From: JAFGHJ01 sp964606065
Lineage (GTDB): Bacteria > Hydrothermota > UBA3072
Length of the DNA: 64,000 nt
NCBI GenBank assembly: GCA_964606065.1
Contig: CAZSEX010000002.1
Span: forward strand, 62,001 to 126,000
Direction of reading: 5' to 3'
In this document: positions 35,450 through 44,096 of the stretch, piece by piece
How positions within the stretch are numbered: the first letter of the stretch is position 1
Layout: every line of letters begins with the position of its first letter
Notes under the pieces: model-generated
The model's database searches: none
Seen by the model: only the letters and a program-made list of their open reading frames with translations
What the model was told of the DNA's origin: nothing
Program-made: the position numbers and the translations under genes

Positions 35450-36412
35450 TTATTCTATATCTAACCTGGATAATTTTGACTGCTCAAAAAAACCTGACCT
35501 TTTTAAAGCAAATCGGTAATCTTTGAGTGCGCTGTGAATAATTTCATCCGTTTTCCTTCCAAGAACAACAAAAATCGCATCCGAAAATTGATCGACCCAG
35601 TCGGCAACAGCTTCCGTTATTTCCCTATCAGTCGCAATAAAAGGGGTACAAATAATTTTAAGATCTTCTTCGATTTTAAAACTCTTTAAAATACTCAAGT
35701 TCTGACAGGCATTTTCATATGAAGGTATCAACGTTTTTCTAACCAGTGATACGCCAACCACAGAAATAAAAGATGTTATTAAAGAATTAAAAAATTTCAA
35801 ATATAGCTCTATTAAAGCTGGATTCGCCTGACCGCTCATTTCTTTTCCCTTGTAAGCGCTTATAAGCATGTCTTCACTTTCTAACAAAGACCTCAAAGTT
35901 TCCTTGTTTATTTTTCTTTTATTTCTCTTCAGAGGATATATGATCTGAGGATTTCCCTCTTTGAATTTCACGAAAGAATATTTATCCGACTTATTTAATG
36001 AAAGAAAACCGTTAAATTTAAGAGTTTCCAGCTTATTAAAAAGCGCGTTCAAATTTATCTCTCTAATTTTTTTGTCTAAAAATAAAGGTTTTTCCTTAAA
36101 TAGTGCCATTATTATATTAAGCAGATCTTCATCGATCATATAAATATTAACAATTCCCTGATGTGCTTTTTTAGCTTTATCCAAAACTTGCGCCAGAGGA
36201 TGTTCTTCTAATCTATTTTCACGGTAAACACCAGCACTTATTGTCTCGCCATTTTTAAAAAAGAGATATTCATTGCTTTCCGGATATCTTATTTCTATGT
36301 ATCCCATGAGATGCCCTTCTCTGGTTTTCTTAGCCTGATTCAAAATATTATCAAAATTCACATACTGAACAGGCGCATTATTCAAAACTACATTACCTTT
36401 GGGGAAAACCAT
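35450..36412 (-). CDS. Unknown 320-residue protein with DUF4388-like N-terminus
   Basis: I cannot name this protein. Residues 35-60 (GYIEIRYPESNEYLFFKNGETISAG) resemble the strand-strand-gain pattern of DUF4388/PATAN modules, and a similar pattern recurs around 130-160 (FNGFLSLNKSDKYSFVKFKEGNPQII). No membrane helix is evident. PATAN-like modules often occur in gliding or type IV pilus regulators. It is the first gene behind the operon promoter, ahead of rsmI, so it may be a housekeeping regulator. Confidence 0.7.
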   Translation of the reverse strand: MVFPKGNVVLNNAPVQYVNFDNILNQAKKTREGHLMGYIEIRYPESNEYLFFKNGETISAGVYRENRLEEHPLAQVLDKAKKAHQGIVNIYMIDEDLLNIIMALFKEKPLFLDKKIREINLNALFNKLETLKFNGFLSLNKSDKYSFVKFKEGNPQIIYPLKRNKRKINKETLRSLLESEDMLISAYKGKEMSGQANPALIELYLKFFNSLITSFISVVGVSLVRKTLIPSYENACQNLSILKSFKIEEDLKIICTPFIATDREITEAVADWVDQFSDAIFVVLGRKTDEIIHSALKDYRFALKRSGFFEQSKLSRLDIE

Positions 36413-36437
36413 CCTTCTCTCTTCTCATTTAATATCA

Positions 36438-36465
36438 ATTATATATTGAGACAATGAAATGTCAA
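36438..36465 (-). promoter_or_regulatory. Promoter of the rsmI-ino1-tmk operon
   Basis: Minus strand TTGACA (36465-36460), 16-nt spacer, TATAAT (36443-36438), both perfect. It leaves a leader of about 20 nt with GAGAAGG before ATG 36412. Confidence 0.75.
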
Positions 36466-36507
36466 GAGAAACCAAAAACCGCAAATACCCCACCTCTAAA
36501 AAGGAAC

Positions 36508-36541
36508 CACGAGATCACACAGATTTTCACAGGATTTTCTT
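36508..36541. repeat. CAC-phased repeat
   Basis: ACCACGAGATCACACAGATT and the following TTCACAGGATTTT, between two divergent promoters. Confidence 0.5.
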
Positions 36542-36595
36542 GTTTTTATATTTGATGATTTGTCGTAGAAATTTTGGGCAAGCAAAAATACAGTC

Positions 36596-36623
36596 TTGAC
36601 AAGTAAAAGAAAAACAGTTAAAT
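36596..36623 (+). promoter_or_regulatory. Promoter of the phosphohexomutase gene
   Basis: TTGACA (36596-36601), 16-nt spacer, TTAAAT (36618-36623). AAAGGAG follows in the leader. Confidence 0.5.
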
Positions 36624-36653
36624 ATCACTAAAAGAAAAGGAGACGTCCAAAAA

Positions 36654-38036
36654 ATGTATATAAACGATGATATATTCAGGAAATATGATATAAGAGGAAT
36701 AGCGAATGAAGACCTTACAGACGAGTTCGCATATTGTCTCGGCAGAGCATTCGGAACATATGTAAAGAGAAAAAAACTTATAAATATTGCTGTCGGTCGA
36801 GACGTTAGAGAAAGCTCGCCGAGGCTTTTCGGAAATATTACAAAAGGAATTATTGATACAGGATGTGATGTAACTGATATTGGGGTCGTACCAACCCCCG
36901 TGTTATATTTCACTGTTTACCACTACAATCTCGACGGTGGCTTAATGATCACGGGAAGCCACAATCCTATAGAATATAACGGTTTCAAAATGATGAGAGG
37001 AAAAGAAACCGTATATGACGAACAGATACAGGAATTGAAAGAAATAATAAAAAAGGAAAATTATGAAGAAGGAAAAGGACAAATAACAAAAAAAGAAGTG
37101 GTAAAAGACTATATTGAATATATCTCTTCCCTTATTTCTCCCGAAAAATCGCTTAAAATTGTACTTGATCCCGGAAATGGTACGGCTGGTCCAATTGCAA
37201 CCGAATTATTCAAAATTCTCGGAGCAGATTTCGAATGCATCAATTGCGAACCTGATGGGAATTTCCCCAATCATTTACCCGATCCGACTGTGGTTAAATA
37301 CACAAAACAATTATCCGATAAAGTTAATGAAATAAAAGCCGATATAGGAATAGGATATGATGGTGATTCGGACCGCGCAGGAATAATTGACGAAAACGGA
37401 AGACTCATTTACGGAGATCAACTCCTTGGGGCTCTCGCCAAACCCATAATTTTAGCTAATCCCGGGACAGAGGTAATATTTGACGTAAAATGCAGTCAGG
37501 GACTCGTCGAATGGATCGAAGAATTAGGCGGAAAACCTTTAATGTGGAAAACGGGGCATTCATTACTAAAAGTAAAGATGCAAGAAACAAGAAGTTTGAT
37601 AGCTGGAGAAATGAGCGGACATATCTTTATAGCTGACAACTACTACGGCTTCGACGATGCTCTTTTTGTATCCGCAAGATTTTACGAAATTGTTTCAAAG
37701 CTAAATAAACCGGTCTCAAAAATAATTAATGAAATGCCTTACTATGAAAGCACTCCGGAAATTAGAACCGAAGTTGGCGAAGACGCTAAATGGAAAATTG
37801 TTGAAGCTGCAAAAAAAGAGTTCGGGGAAAAATACGAAACAATTCAAATTGACGGCGTGCGTATTCTCTTTGAAGATGGTTGGGGATTAATAAGAGCTTC
37901 CAATACACAACCGATAGTAGTAACCCGCTTCGAAGCAAAGACAAAAGAAAGACTGGAAGAAATCAAAAAAATCGTAACCGACTTCATAAATGAAAAAAGA
38001 AGAAATTTTATCAGAGCTAACTCGAATTGCCTGTAA
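36654..38036 (+). CDS. manB: Phosphomannomutase/phosphoglucomutase
   Basis: 460 residues of the alpha-phosphohexomutase family. The four domains show FRKYDIRGIA, active-site serine TGSHNP, metal loop GYDGDSDRAG, sugar-binding GEMSGH and phosphate-binding RASNTQP (R-x-S-N-T-x-P). It interconverts hexose-1- and 6-phosphates of mannose or glucose, feeding nucleotide-sugar and surface-glycan synthesis. The last 47 nt overlap the next small gene. The short C-terminal tail after INEKRR differs from typical members and coincides with that overlap. Confidence 0.93.
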   Translation: MYINDDIFRKYDIRGIANEDLTDEFAYCLGRAFGTYVKRKKLINIAVGRDVRESSPRLFGNITKGIIDTGCDVTDIGVVPTPVLYFTVYHYNLDGGLMITGSHNPIEYNGFKMMRGKETVYDEQIQELKEIIKKENYEEGKGQITKKEVVKDYIEYISSLISPEKSLKIVLDPGNGTAGPIATELFKILGADFECINCEPDGNFPNHLPDPTVVKYTKQLSDKVNEIKADIGIGYDGDSDRAGIIDENGRLIYGDQLLGALAKPIILANPGTEVIFDVKCSQGLVEWIEELGGKPLMWKTGHSLLKVKMQETRSLIAGEMSGHIFIADNYYGFDDALFVSARFYEIVSKLNKPVSKIINEMPYYESTPEIRTEVGEDAKWKIVEAAKKEFGEKYETIQIDGVRILFEDGWGLIRASNTQPIVVTRFEAKTKERLEEIKKIVTDFINEKRRNFIRANSNCL

Positions 38037-38238
38037 AATAGGAATCAAAATTATAGAAGACAAATTGTTAAAAAAGGGCGGTTACTGTCGTGTTTTTCAA
38101 AACAAGTACATTATAATGGATAAAAGAATTTCCGAAGAAGATAAATTAGAAATTCTCATAAAAGCCCTGCAAAGAAATAATCTCGAAAATATCTACCTGA
38201 CGCCAAAAATAAGGGAGTTATGCACTGAAAAAGAATAA
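37990..38238 (+). CDS. Small conserved-type hypothetical protein
   Basis: 82 residues, no signal or membrane helix. Pattern GGYCRVFQNKYIIMDKRISEEDKLEILIKAL...NIYLTPKIRELC resembles a widespread small hypothetical family with a G-G-x-C-R-V core and a C-terminal Y-x-x-P-x-I/V-R-E-L; I recall no function for it. It overlaps the upstream mutase by 47 nt and the downstream patatin gene by 14 nt, so it is probably expressed only as part of this operon. Confidence 0.7.
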   Translation: MKKEEILSELTRIACKIGIKIIEDKLLKKGGYCRVFQNKYIIMDKRISEEDKLEILIKALQRNNLENIYLTPKIRELCTEKE

Positions 38239-39130
38239 ATTCGGTCTTGTCCTGGGTGGCGGATCCGGTCGAGGAGTCGCGCATTTAGGTGTAATAAAAT
38301 GCCTCGAAGAGGAAAAAATAAAACCCGACATAATATTCGGAACATCTATAGGTGCTCTGGTAGGCGCTCTATACGCTCTCGGTTACAGTTTTACAGATTT
38401 GACCGAAAAATCTCAGGAAGTGATTCAATCTAAAGAATTTAAACAATTAGGCTTCGAATTTTTTAAAGAACACAAAAATACCTTTCCATTAAAAAAATTA
38501 AACTGCTATCTCAGAGAAAGACTCACTTACGCGAGAATGGCAGTAGCTCAATTTATAACAAAAAGAGAAACTCTTGAGAAAGTAATTGAAAAATTTTTTC
38601 CTGATATAAATATTGAAGATTTAAAAATTAAATTTGGTTGTACTACCCTGGATCTTGTCTCGGGGAAAGATATATACATAGACAAAGGACCACTACGAGA
38701 TGCAATAATAAAGTCTATTTCTATTACCGGTGTTTTTCCCGCATGGGAAGAAGACAACAAAATAATGGTCGATGCGGGTCCCACTGCGAATGTTCCTGTT
38801 GACGGTTGCAGATATCTCGGAGCAAGTAAAATAGTAGCTGTAAACATCGGGTCTAAACTTTCCAAATATGAAGAAATAGGGACAGCCATAACTATGAATA
38901 TGAGGGCGGATGAAATAGCAAAATTCAGATATAATATGCTTCAGGCTGAAAAAGCCGATGTTTCAATCCAGCCAAAGGTAGAAAAAATCCATTGGGCGGA
39001 TTTTACAAAAATAAATTTCGGAATTAGAGTCGGTTACGAAGCCACTAAAGAAAAACTACCGGAAATAAGAAAACTTCTAAAACCATCTATATTTTCAATA
39101 TTTAAGAACACTTTCTCTCGAAAGAAATAG
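38225..39130 (+). CDS. Patatin-like phospholipase with a non-canonical (CTG) start
   Basis: 301 residues from CTG 38225. The oxyanion motif GGGSGRG (11-17), nucleophile GTSIG (serine 41) and the dyad aspartate in DAGPTANVPVDG (about 183) make a complete RssA/patatin hydrolase, likely acting on lipids or acyl esters in the cytoplasm. No ATG/GTG/TTG lies between the in-frame stop (38210-38212) and the oxyanion motif; the first conventional start (TTG 38399) would remove both GGGSGRG and GTSIG. GGGAG at 38213-38217 is spaced 7 nt from the CTG. The gene ends in a CACAAAG-type repeat. Confidence 0.85.
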   Translation: MKKNKFGLVLGGGSGRGVAHLGVIKCLEEEKIKPDIIFGTSIGALVGALYALGYSFTDLTEKSQEVIQSKEFKQLGFEFFKEHKNTFPLKKLNCYLRERLTYARMAVAQFITKRETLEKVIEKFFPDINIEDLKIKFGCTTLDLVSGKDIYIDKGPLRDAIIKSISITGVFPAWEEDNKIMVDAGPTANVPVDGCRYLGASKIVAVNIGSKLSKYEEIGTAITMNMRADEIAKFRYNMLQAEKADVSIQPKVEKIHWADFTKINFGIRVGYEATKEKLPEIRKLLKPSIFSIFKNTFSRKK

Positions 39131-39160
39131 CCGTCAAGACACTAAGAAAAAACATATTTT
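39131..39160. repeat. CAC-phased repeat touching the patatin stop
   Basis: Immediately after TAG comes CCGTCAAGACACTAAGAAAA, the same phrase as at 1327 (CCGCCAAGTCACAAAGACAT). Confidence 0.5.
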
Positions 39161-39216
39161 TCAATTTTTAATAAAGGCTCAGCAATAAATATATAAGAAC
39201 AATAGGGTAGCCAGAA

Positions 39217-39258
39217 TTTCTAAGTTCAGTGAGGTTTTTACCTCACTGAACTTAGAAA
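39217..39258. repeat. Perfect 19-bp inverted repeat with T4 loop
   Basis: Left arm 39217-39235, right arm 39240-39258, core AAGTTCAGTGAGG, loop TTTT, no mismatch. It lies between convergent genes and could be a bidirectional terminator, although no strong T-run follows on either strand; it may instead be a mobile-element remnant. Confidence 0.8.
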
Positions 39259-39263
39259 AAGAC

Positions 39264-39566
39264 TTAATACAACGAAAAAACGGACTTGTCTTGTTGTTCC
39301 ACGTAAAAAGGCACAAAGAAACAGGAATTTACGCTTAAGTTTGTAGAATTCTTTCTGTAAAGATTTAAAATCCTATAAAAAGATTGTTCTCCTCCACAAA
39401 CAGTATCCAGCACTCTAATCAACAGATGAATATTGTAAGAATAATCATAAACAAGATCTCCTTCAAAAGACATTCCATCTATATCAATAGTAAAAGACTT
39501 TCCTAAACTACCTTTCAACTCAAATGGGGGATTAATCATTTTATCCGAATCATTAAATTTAAACAT
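39264..39566 (-). CDS. Small hypothetical protein, 3' end probably overwritten by repeat
   Basis: 100 residues. The strong AGAGGAGG 6-8 nt before ATG 39566 argues that the start is real. The first 65 residues look protein-like (FELKGSLGKSFTIDIDGMSFEGDLVYDYSYN), while the tail (SCFFVPFYVEQQDKSVFSLY) is encoded in part by a CACAAAGAAAC-type repeat. I recognise no family. It may be a truncated or decaying gene. Confidence 0.4.
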   Translation of the reverse strand: MFKFNDSDKMINPPFELKGSLGKSFTIDIDGMSFEGDLVYDYSYNIHLLIRVLDTVCGGEQSFYRILNLYRKNSTNLSVNSCFFVPFYVEQQDKSVFSLY

Positions 39567-40091
39567 GATAAACCTCCTCTAAGAAATAAAATTTAGAAGA
39601 GCCGAATATAATCTGGATAACCACTTTAAAACCACCGTTCTACTAAATTATTAAAGAACTATTAAGGTAAGATACAAGAATTATTCCAGAAAATAAGTCA
39701 CTGAATATAAGAGACTTAAAGAAAAAAGATTTTGCAAAATACGAAATAGTTTCGCAGAACGCAAGGACCAACCACAGAACCCCAACTTGAACCAAAGATT
39801 ACACTGATTAACACAAGATTCTTTACTGTTTTTTCCTGAATCCCAATCTCTAAATCCAAAACCCTAATTACACCGCAAGGACGCACCCATGGAATAAAGG
39901 TCATTATTTCATAGGGCATGCAGAGAAAGCAAAGAAACTACAAATCACACGAATGTTCTTAACATTAAAACACAACGGCTCTGAAAACACATACGTATAA
40001 CGCTTTTTTGAAGCCTCCCTACGCACCAAATTATTATCATACGATGACGTCAAGCAAGAGAAATAAAAATATTGTGCTTCTATGAAATATA
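39567..40091. repeat. Repeat-rich non-coding region
   Basis: Blocks include TTCGCAGAACGCAAGGACCA (39752-39771), CCAAAGATTACACTGATTAACACAAG (about 39793-39818), ACACCGCAAGGACGCAC (39871-39887) and GCAGAGAAAGCAAAGAAAC (39920-39938). I see no gene, RNA or terminator in it. Confidence 0.55.
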
Positions 40092-40541
40092 TTATCTCTT
40101 ATACAATCCTGCGATTTCTCCTTTAGCCAGGATATGACCCTCCATTTTCTCAAGCAACTGGTATTTATCTATTGTCCCGCTCACATCCAGAACTTCGCGG
40201 AGAGCATAAACTTTAAAATGGTAATGATGAATACCGGAAGGCGGACAGGGTCCGCCATAACCAGTCCGGCCAAAATCCGTCATACCCAAATCGGCTATAT
40301 CGCTTACCTCAGCATTTTCTTTTAAAACACTTTTATCTGAAGGAATATTAAAAACCACCCAATGTACAAAATCCCCGCTCGGCGCGTCAGGGTCATCGCA
40401 TATCAGAGCGAACGATTTAGTACCTTCCGGAATTCCTTCCCAGATAATTTCCGGAGGAATATCCTCGCCATCGCAGGTAAACTTTTTCGGTATAAATTCC
40501 CCATCTTTAAAAGACGGAGAAGAAACCTTCAAATTATCCAT
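40092..40541 (-). CDS. YbhB/YbcL family PEBP-like protein
   Basis: 149 residues. Family motifs of phosphatidylethanolamine-binding/Raf-kinase-inhibitor proteins are present: FTCDGEDIPPEIIW, LICDDPDAPSGDFVHWVVFNIP (D-P-D-A-P and the H of the ligand pocket) and GYGGPCPPSGIHHYHFKVYAL (G-P-x-P-P-x-G-x-H-x-Y). Cytoplasmic, ligand unknown. AAAGGAG precedes the ATG. It appears monocistronic. Confidence 0.93.
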   Translation of the reverse strand: MDNLKVSSPSFKDGEFIPKKFTCDGEDIPPEIIWEGIPEGTKSFALICDDPDAPSGDFVHWVVFNIPSDKSVLKENAEVSDIADLGMTDFGRTGYGGPCPPSGIHHYHFKVYALREVLDVSGTIDKYQLLEKMEGHILAKGEIAGLYKR

Positions 40542-40590
40542 TTTAACTCCTTTATTTTTTCATTTCGTCGAAAAAACTCCAAAAACGCCG

Positions 40591-41340
40591 CTAAGGTTTC
40601 TGGCTTTCTTTTAATTTATTCTCCATTCCTCTTAAATAACCTTTCTCTAACTCATAATAAAACCGTTTTCGTAACCAGTCAAAATCGTTCATCATTTCCA
40701 CGGCTTCTTTATTACCAATATTTTCCATGCCATACCTTCTTCCGGCACGAGCTCCTTTAACACACCACATTCCAAACTCTCTGTCAGATCCTTTATTGCA
40801 CCACACATTCAAAAGATATATTCTTGTCCGTTCCTTTATTGTTTGGGAATGTTCACTGGCAAGCTGAATACACTCTCTAAAACCTGCACGCCAGGAATAA
40901 AAAGGAGAAGCATTAAATCTATTTAAAGAAGTAACCTGATAAATCCGTTCGTGTGGTAAATCGATAAACAAATCCACGCCATATTCTTCTATTCCATCAA
41001 AAATCGACTTAGGAAACAATTTAATTCCTCCGTTACCATAAACTAAGTCATTCACGACATTTCTGCTTTGCCACATATAAAAACGATTATCAGAAATTTC
41101 TGACGGGACATCGTATATATCAAAACTATCGAGTATATATGAATCTCCGTCTACAACGAAAAAATAATCGGTCCCGGCTAACTCAGCGCATTTCTTATGG
41201 GCTCGTAGAATTCCCTTTACTTTATGAACTCTCTGCGCATGAGGAAAACGTTTTTTTAACCTTTCCCAGTGTTCTTCCGCAAGTGGTTCATCATAAGATA
41301 GAAAAATTACATCAAACTTAATATCTCTTTTACTCTTCAT
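40591..41340 (-). CDS. GT-A-like glycosyltransferase of a type common in large phages
   Basis: 249 residues. N-terminal FDVIFLSYDEPLAEEHWERLKKRFPHAQRVHKVKG, then FVVDGDSYIL (62-70, D-x-D metal site), and a later WRAGFRECIQLA and W-C-V-K-G-A-R-A-G-R region. From memory, similar proteins beginning L-S-Y-D-E-P-x-A-x-x-x-W are encoded by T4-like phages and sparsely by bacteria. Sugar and acceptor unknown. The ATG overlaps the GT-B gene stop by 4 nt (ATGA), so they form a functional pair. Confidence 0.72.
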   Translation of the reverse strand: MKSKRDIKFDVIFLSYDEPLAEEHWERLKKRFPHAQRVHKVKGILRAHKKCAELAGTDYFFVVDGDSYILDSFDIYDVPSEISDNRFYMWQSRNVVNDLVYGNGGIKLFPKSIFDGIEEYGVDLFIDLPHERIYQVTSLNRFNASPFYSWRAGFRECIQLASEHSQTIKERTRIYLLNVWCNKGSDREFGMWCVKGARAGRRYGMENIGNKEAVEMMNDFDWLRKRFYYELEKGYLRGMENKLKESQKP

Positions 41341-42428
41341 TTTAAGGTTTTACTGGCTAAATAATTTATTTCTTCAGCTGCATCTTTTTGTCCTCTCCCG
41401 GTTATAAATTTTTTTATTTCTTTCGATATATTCTTATTTTTTCTGTCATTATAAAGAATTTCTTTTATTTTTTTCAGCAGGATTTTTTTGCTTAACCTTC
41501 GCGGGTCGATTTTTGTTGTAAAACCATGACCAACCATCCTATTCACATGAAACTGATCTATATGGCCTATATCCGGTATAGATATGGACGGAACACCTAA
41601 ATAAGCAATCTCCCAGGTTGTCATAAATGTACCCTTACAAATAACCAGATCACTGGCAACTATCAATCTATCCATTTCCCATTCAAAATCCTTAACGATT
41701 ATCCTTTCATCGTTTCCACATCTTTTAGAATATTCTTCGCAAAGTTCACCGGCTAAAAGTATTAACTTTAAATTATCGCTCCGTAAATCTTTAAAAGCAT
41801 CCAAACTAACTTCCAATAATTTACTCCTATCCTTATGTCTTCCCCCGGGCGTTACCAGAATAACCTTATCCCTCAAATTAATTCCTAATTCCTTTCTCGC
41901 TTTTTTTCTATCCTTTAATCCATACTTAAAATCTCGAATTATGGGTCCTACACAGGTAAGATGAACATTAAAATCAAATGGGATTGTATGAAATTCAGGA
42001 GTATCAACAAAAACAACATGCTTCGCTTTTTTCACTACCGGAATCATTGGATGTTTTTCGCTGAAATTTTCAAAAAACCAGTGTGTAATTAACACCGATG
42101 GTATTTTAAGAGCTTTAGTTATATGAAGGACGATAAAAACTTCATCCGCGACAACTAAATCTGGCTTAAATCTGCGTATTAGAGACCACATTCTAAAACC
42201 CGCTTTTAAAGTGAGTTCTTCATCTTGGTTTAATCCGAGATTAAAAGGGTTGAATCCGTTTTTAACAAAATAAGTATACCCTCTGTCATATGTAGCAACA
42301 AGTATTGAAAGATTTCTATTTATCTTTTTGAGTTCCTCAAGAATAAGCAAATCATACATAGCATGACTAAAACCGCGTCCACGGGAAAAATACAATATCT
42401 TAGCACTTTTGATTCTTGTACTACACAT
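41337..42428 (-). CDS. GT-B glycosyltransferase (MurG/GT28-like)
   Basis: About 363 residues from ATG 42428 (TTG 42437 is possible). The N-terminal FSRGRGFSHAM is a G-x-G-x-x-x-H-like acceptor loop, followed by PDLVVADEVF, KVILVTPGGRHKD, and a donor-site CKGTFMTTWEIAYLGVPSISIPD, the GT28/MurG-like C-terminal pattern. It probably transfers a nucleotide-activated sugar to an unknown acceptor. Placed between recN and the phage-type GT-A gene, it is out of keeping with the surrounding housekeeping genes. Confidence 0.78.
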   Translation of the reverse strand: MCSTRIKSAKILYFSRGRGFSHAMYDLLILEELKKINRNLSILVATYDRGYTYFVKNGFNPFNLGLNQDEELTLKAGFRMWSLIRRFKPDLVVADEVFIVLHITKALKIPSVLITHWFFENFSEKHPMIPVVKKAKHVVFVDTPEFHTIPFDFNVHLTCVGPIIRDFKYGLKDRKKARKELGINLRDKVILVTPGGRHKDRSKLLEVSLDAFKDLRSDNLKLILLAGELCEEYSKRCGNDERIIVKDFEWEMDRLIVASDLVICKGTFMTTWEIAYLGVPSISIPDIGHIDQFHVNRMVGHGFTTKIDPRRLSKKILLKKIKEILYNDRKNKNISKEIKKFITGRGQKDAAEEINYLASKTLK

Positions 42429-42440
42429 ATAAATCAAGTT

Positions 42441-44096
42441 TCATTTAGAACCACTTAAAAGCTCAGCGGCATGTTTTCTTGCGGTTTCGATCGAGCTATC
42501 GCCTGAGATCATCCGGGCAATTTCTTCTACCCTATCATCTCCTCTAACTCCCTTAACTTCAGTAATTGTCCGCCCCTCTCTTTCCATCTTTTTAACCGTT
42601 AAGTGAAAATCGGCTTCAGCCGCAATAGAAGGAAGATGCGTAACACATAAAACCTGTCTTTGTTTACCTATTTCTTTCATTTTTTCGCCAACTTTTTTTG
42701 CGAGACTTCCGCCTATGCCCACATCTATTTCGTCAAAAACAAGTCCCTCAACCCTATCAACCTCGGAAAGGATAGACTTTAGTGCAAGCATAACACGAGA
42801 AAGTTCTCCTCCAGAAGCAATGCTTGAAAGCTTGCTCCAGCCTTCTCCCACATTCGGCTCAAACAAAAATTTAACTTCATCCAAACCCTGTCCATCTATT
42901 TCTTTTTTTTTCCTTATTTCTACATTGAAATGCGCGTTTTCGAAACCCAGACCTTTTATCTCTTCCTCAACCCTTCCCTCAAATTCTTTGGAAATATTCT
43001 TTCTCTTTTCGGAAACCTCTAAAGCCTTTTCCTCAAATTCGCTTTTAATCTTTTCTATTTTCCCTTGCACTTCTTTTTTTCTCGTTTTTAAAGATTCAAT
43101 ATCAAAAATTTTCGTTGAGAGGTCTTCCTTCATTTCCAAAAGCTCTTTATAGTTCTTATTGTATTTCCTTTTAAGTCTTTCAATTTTATCGATTATATTT
43201 TGAAGTTCAAGAAGCCTATCTTTATCATAATCGAGTTTATCTTTATACCTGTCCAGCTCTAAAGATGTATCCTGTAGAATAAAATTAGCCTCTTCGAGCC
43301 GCTCACCAATTTTAGCCAAAGATTTATCAAGGTTTCCGGCTTCCTTAATATTTGAAGTAATTTCAGAAAGTCTTAATTGAATCGAATCATCACCATCACC
43401 TATTAGGGAAGCCACATACCCGGTTAATTCTTTTATCTCTTCAAAATTATCGAGTTTTCTTTTTTCTTCCTTTAATTCCTGATACTCCTCTGTGCTAAAT
43501 TCCAGACATTCGAGTTCTTTTCTTTGAAAATCGTACAAATCTTTCCGGTTTGCCATATCTTTTTCCTGGGACTCAATTCCGGAAAATTCTAATTCTAAAT
43601 CGTTCATTAACTTGAATTTCTTTTCCAGAGTTTCCCTTTCGAACATTAACTTTCCATAATAATCGAGAAAATCTATGTGAGTATCTTCATTAATCAGCAA
43701 CTGATGCTCATGCTGTCCGTGTATGTCAAAAAGGATATTTCCAATTTCCTTCAGAATATCTACGTTCGCGATAGAGCCATTTATATAAACCCTTCCCCCA
43801 CCCTTCCTGTTAATTATTCTTCTTATAATTAATTCTTCTTCAGCGGGAATCTCATAATTTTTTAAAATTTCATTTATTTTTTGTGAACCAGAAAATATCC
43901 CCTCAACAACAGCTTTATCGGCTTCTTTTCTTATGGAAGTTATATCTCCTTTATCTCCAAGAAGAAGGGACAACGCGTTTATTATTATGGATTTACCGGT
44001 ACCGGTCGAACCTGTGAGAACATTAAATCCCTGATTTAGAGTTACCTCGATCCGTTCAATGAGCGCATAATTACTAACTCTTATTTCTTTAATCAT
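42441..44096 (-). CDS. recN: DNA repair ATPase RecN
   Basis: 551 residues, SMC-like. N-terminal FNVLTGSTGTGKSIIINALSLLLGD (Walker A), FDIHGQHEHQLL, a coiled-coil middle (about 160-370), then ASGGELSRVMLALKSIL (signature) and LVFDEIDVGIGG (Walker B). It acts in double-strand-break repair. It overlaps nadK by 4 nt, the usual neighbour of recN in many bacteria. Confidence 0.95.
   Translation of the reverse strand: MIKEIRVSNYALIERIEVTLNQGFNVLTGSTGTGKSIIINALSLLLGDKGDITSIRKEADKAVVEGIFSGSQKINEILKNYEIPAEEELIIRRIINRKGGGRVYINGSIANVDILKEIGNILFDIHGQHEHQLLINEDTHIDFLDYYGKLMFERETLEKKFKLMNDLELEFSGIESQEKDMANRKDLYDFQRKELECLEFSTEEYQELKEEKRKLDNFEEIKELTGYVASLIGDGDDSIQLRLSEITSNIKEAGNLDKSLAKIGERLEEANFILQDTSLELDRYKDKLDYDKDRLLELQNIIDKIERLKRKYNKNYKELLEMKEDLSTKIFDIESLKTRKKEVQGKIEKIKSEFEEKALEVSEKRKNISKEFEGRVEEEIKGLGFENAHFNVEIRKKKEIDGQGLDEVKFLFEPNVGEGWSKLSSIASGGELSRVMLALKSILSEVDRVEGLVFDEIDVGIGGSLAKKVGEKMKEIGKQRQVLCVTHLPSIAAEADFHLTVKKMEREGRTITEVKGVRGDDRVEEIARMISGDSSIETARKHAAELLSGSK

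Noticed and set aside
38399..39130. Patatin gene starting at TTG 38399
   Set aside because: It would remove the oxyanion loop and the GTSIG nucleophile motif.
39716..39919. 67-codon minus-strand frame
   Set aside because: It consists of intergenic repeat sequence and has no ribosome-binding site.
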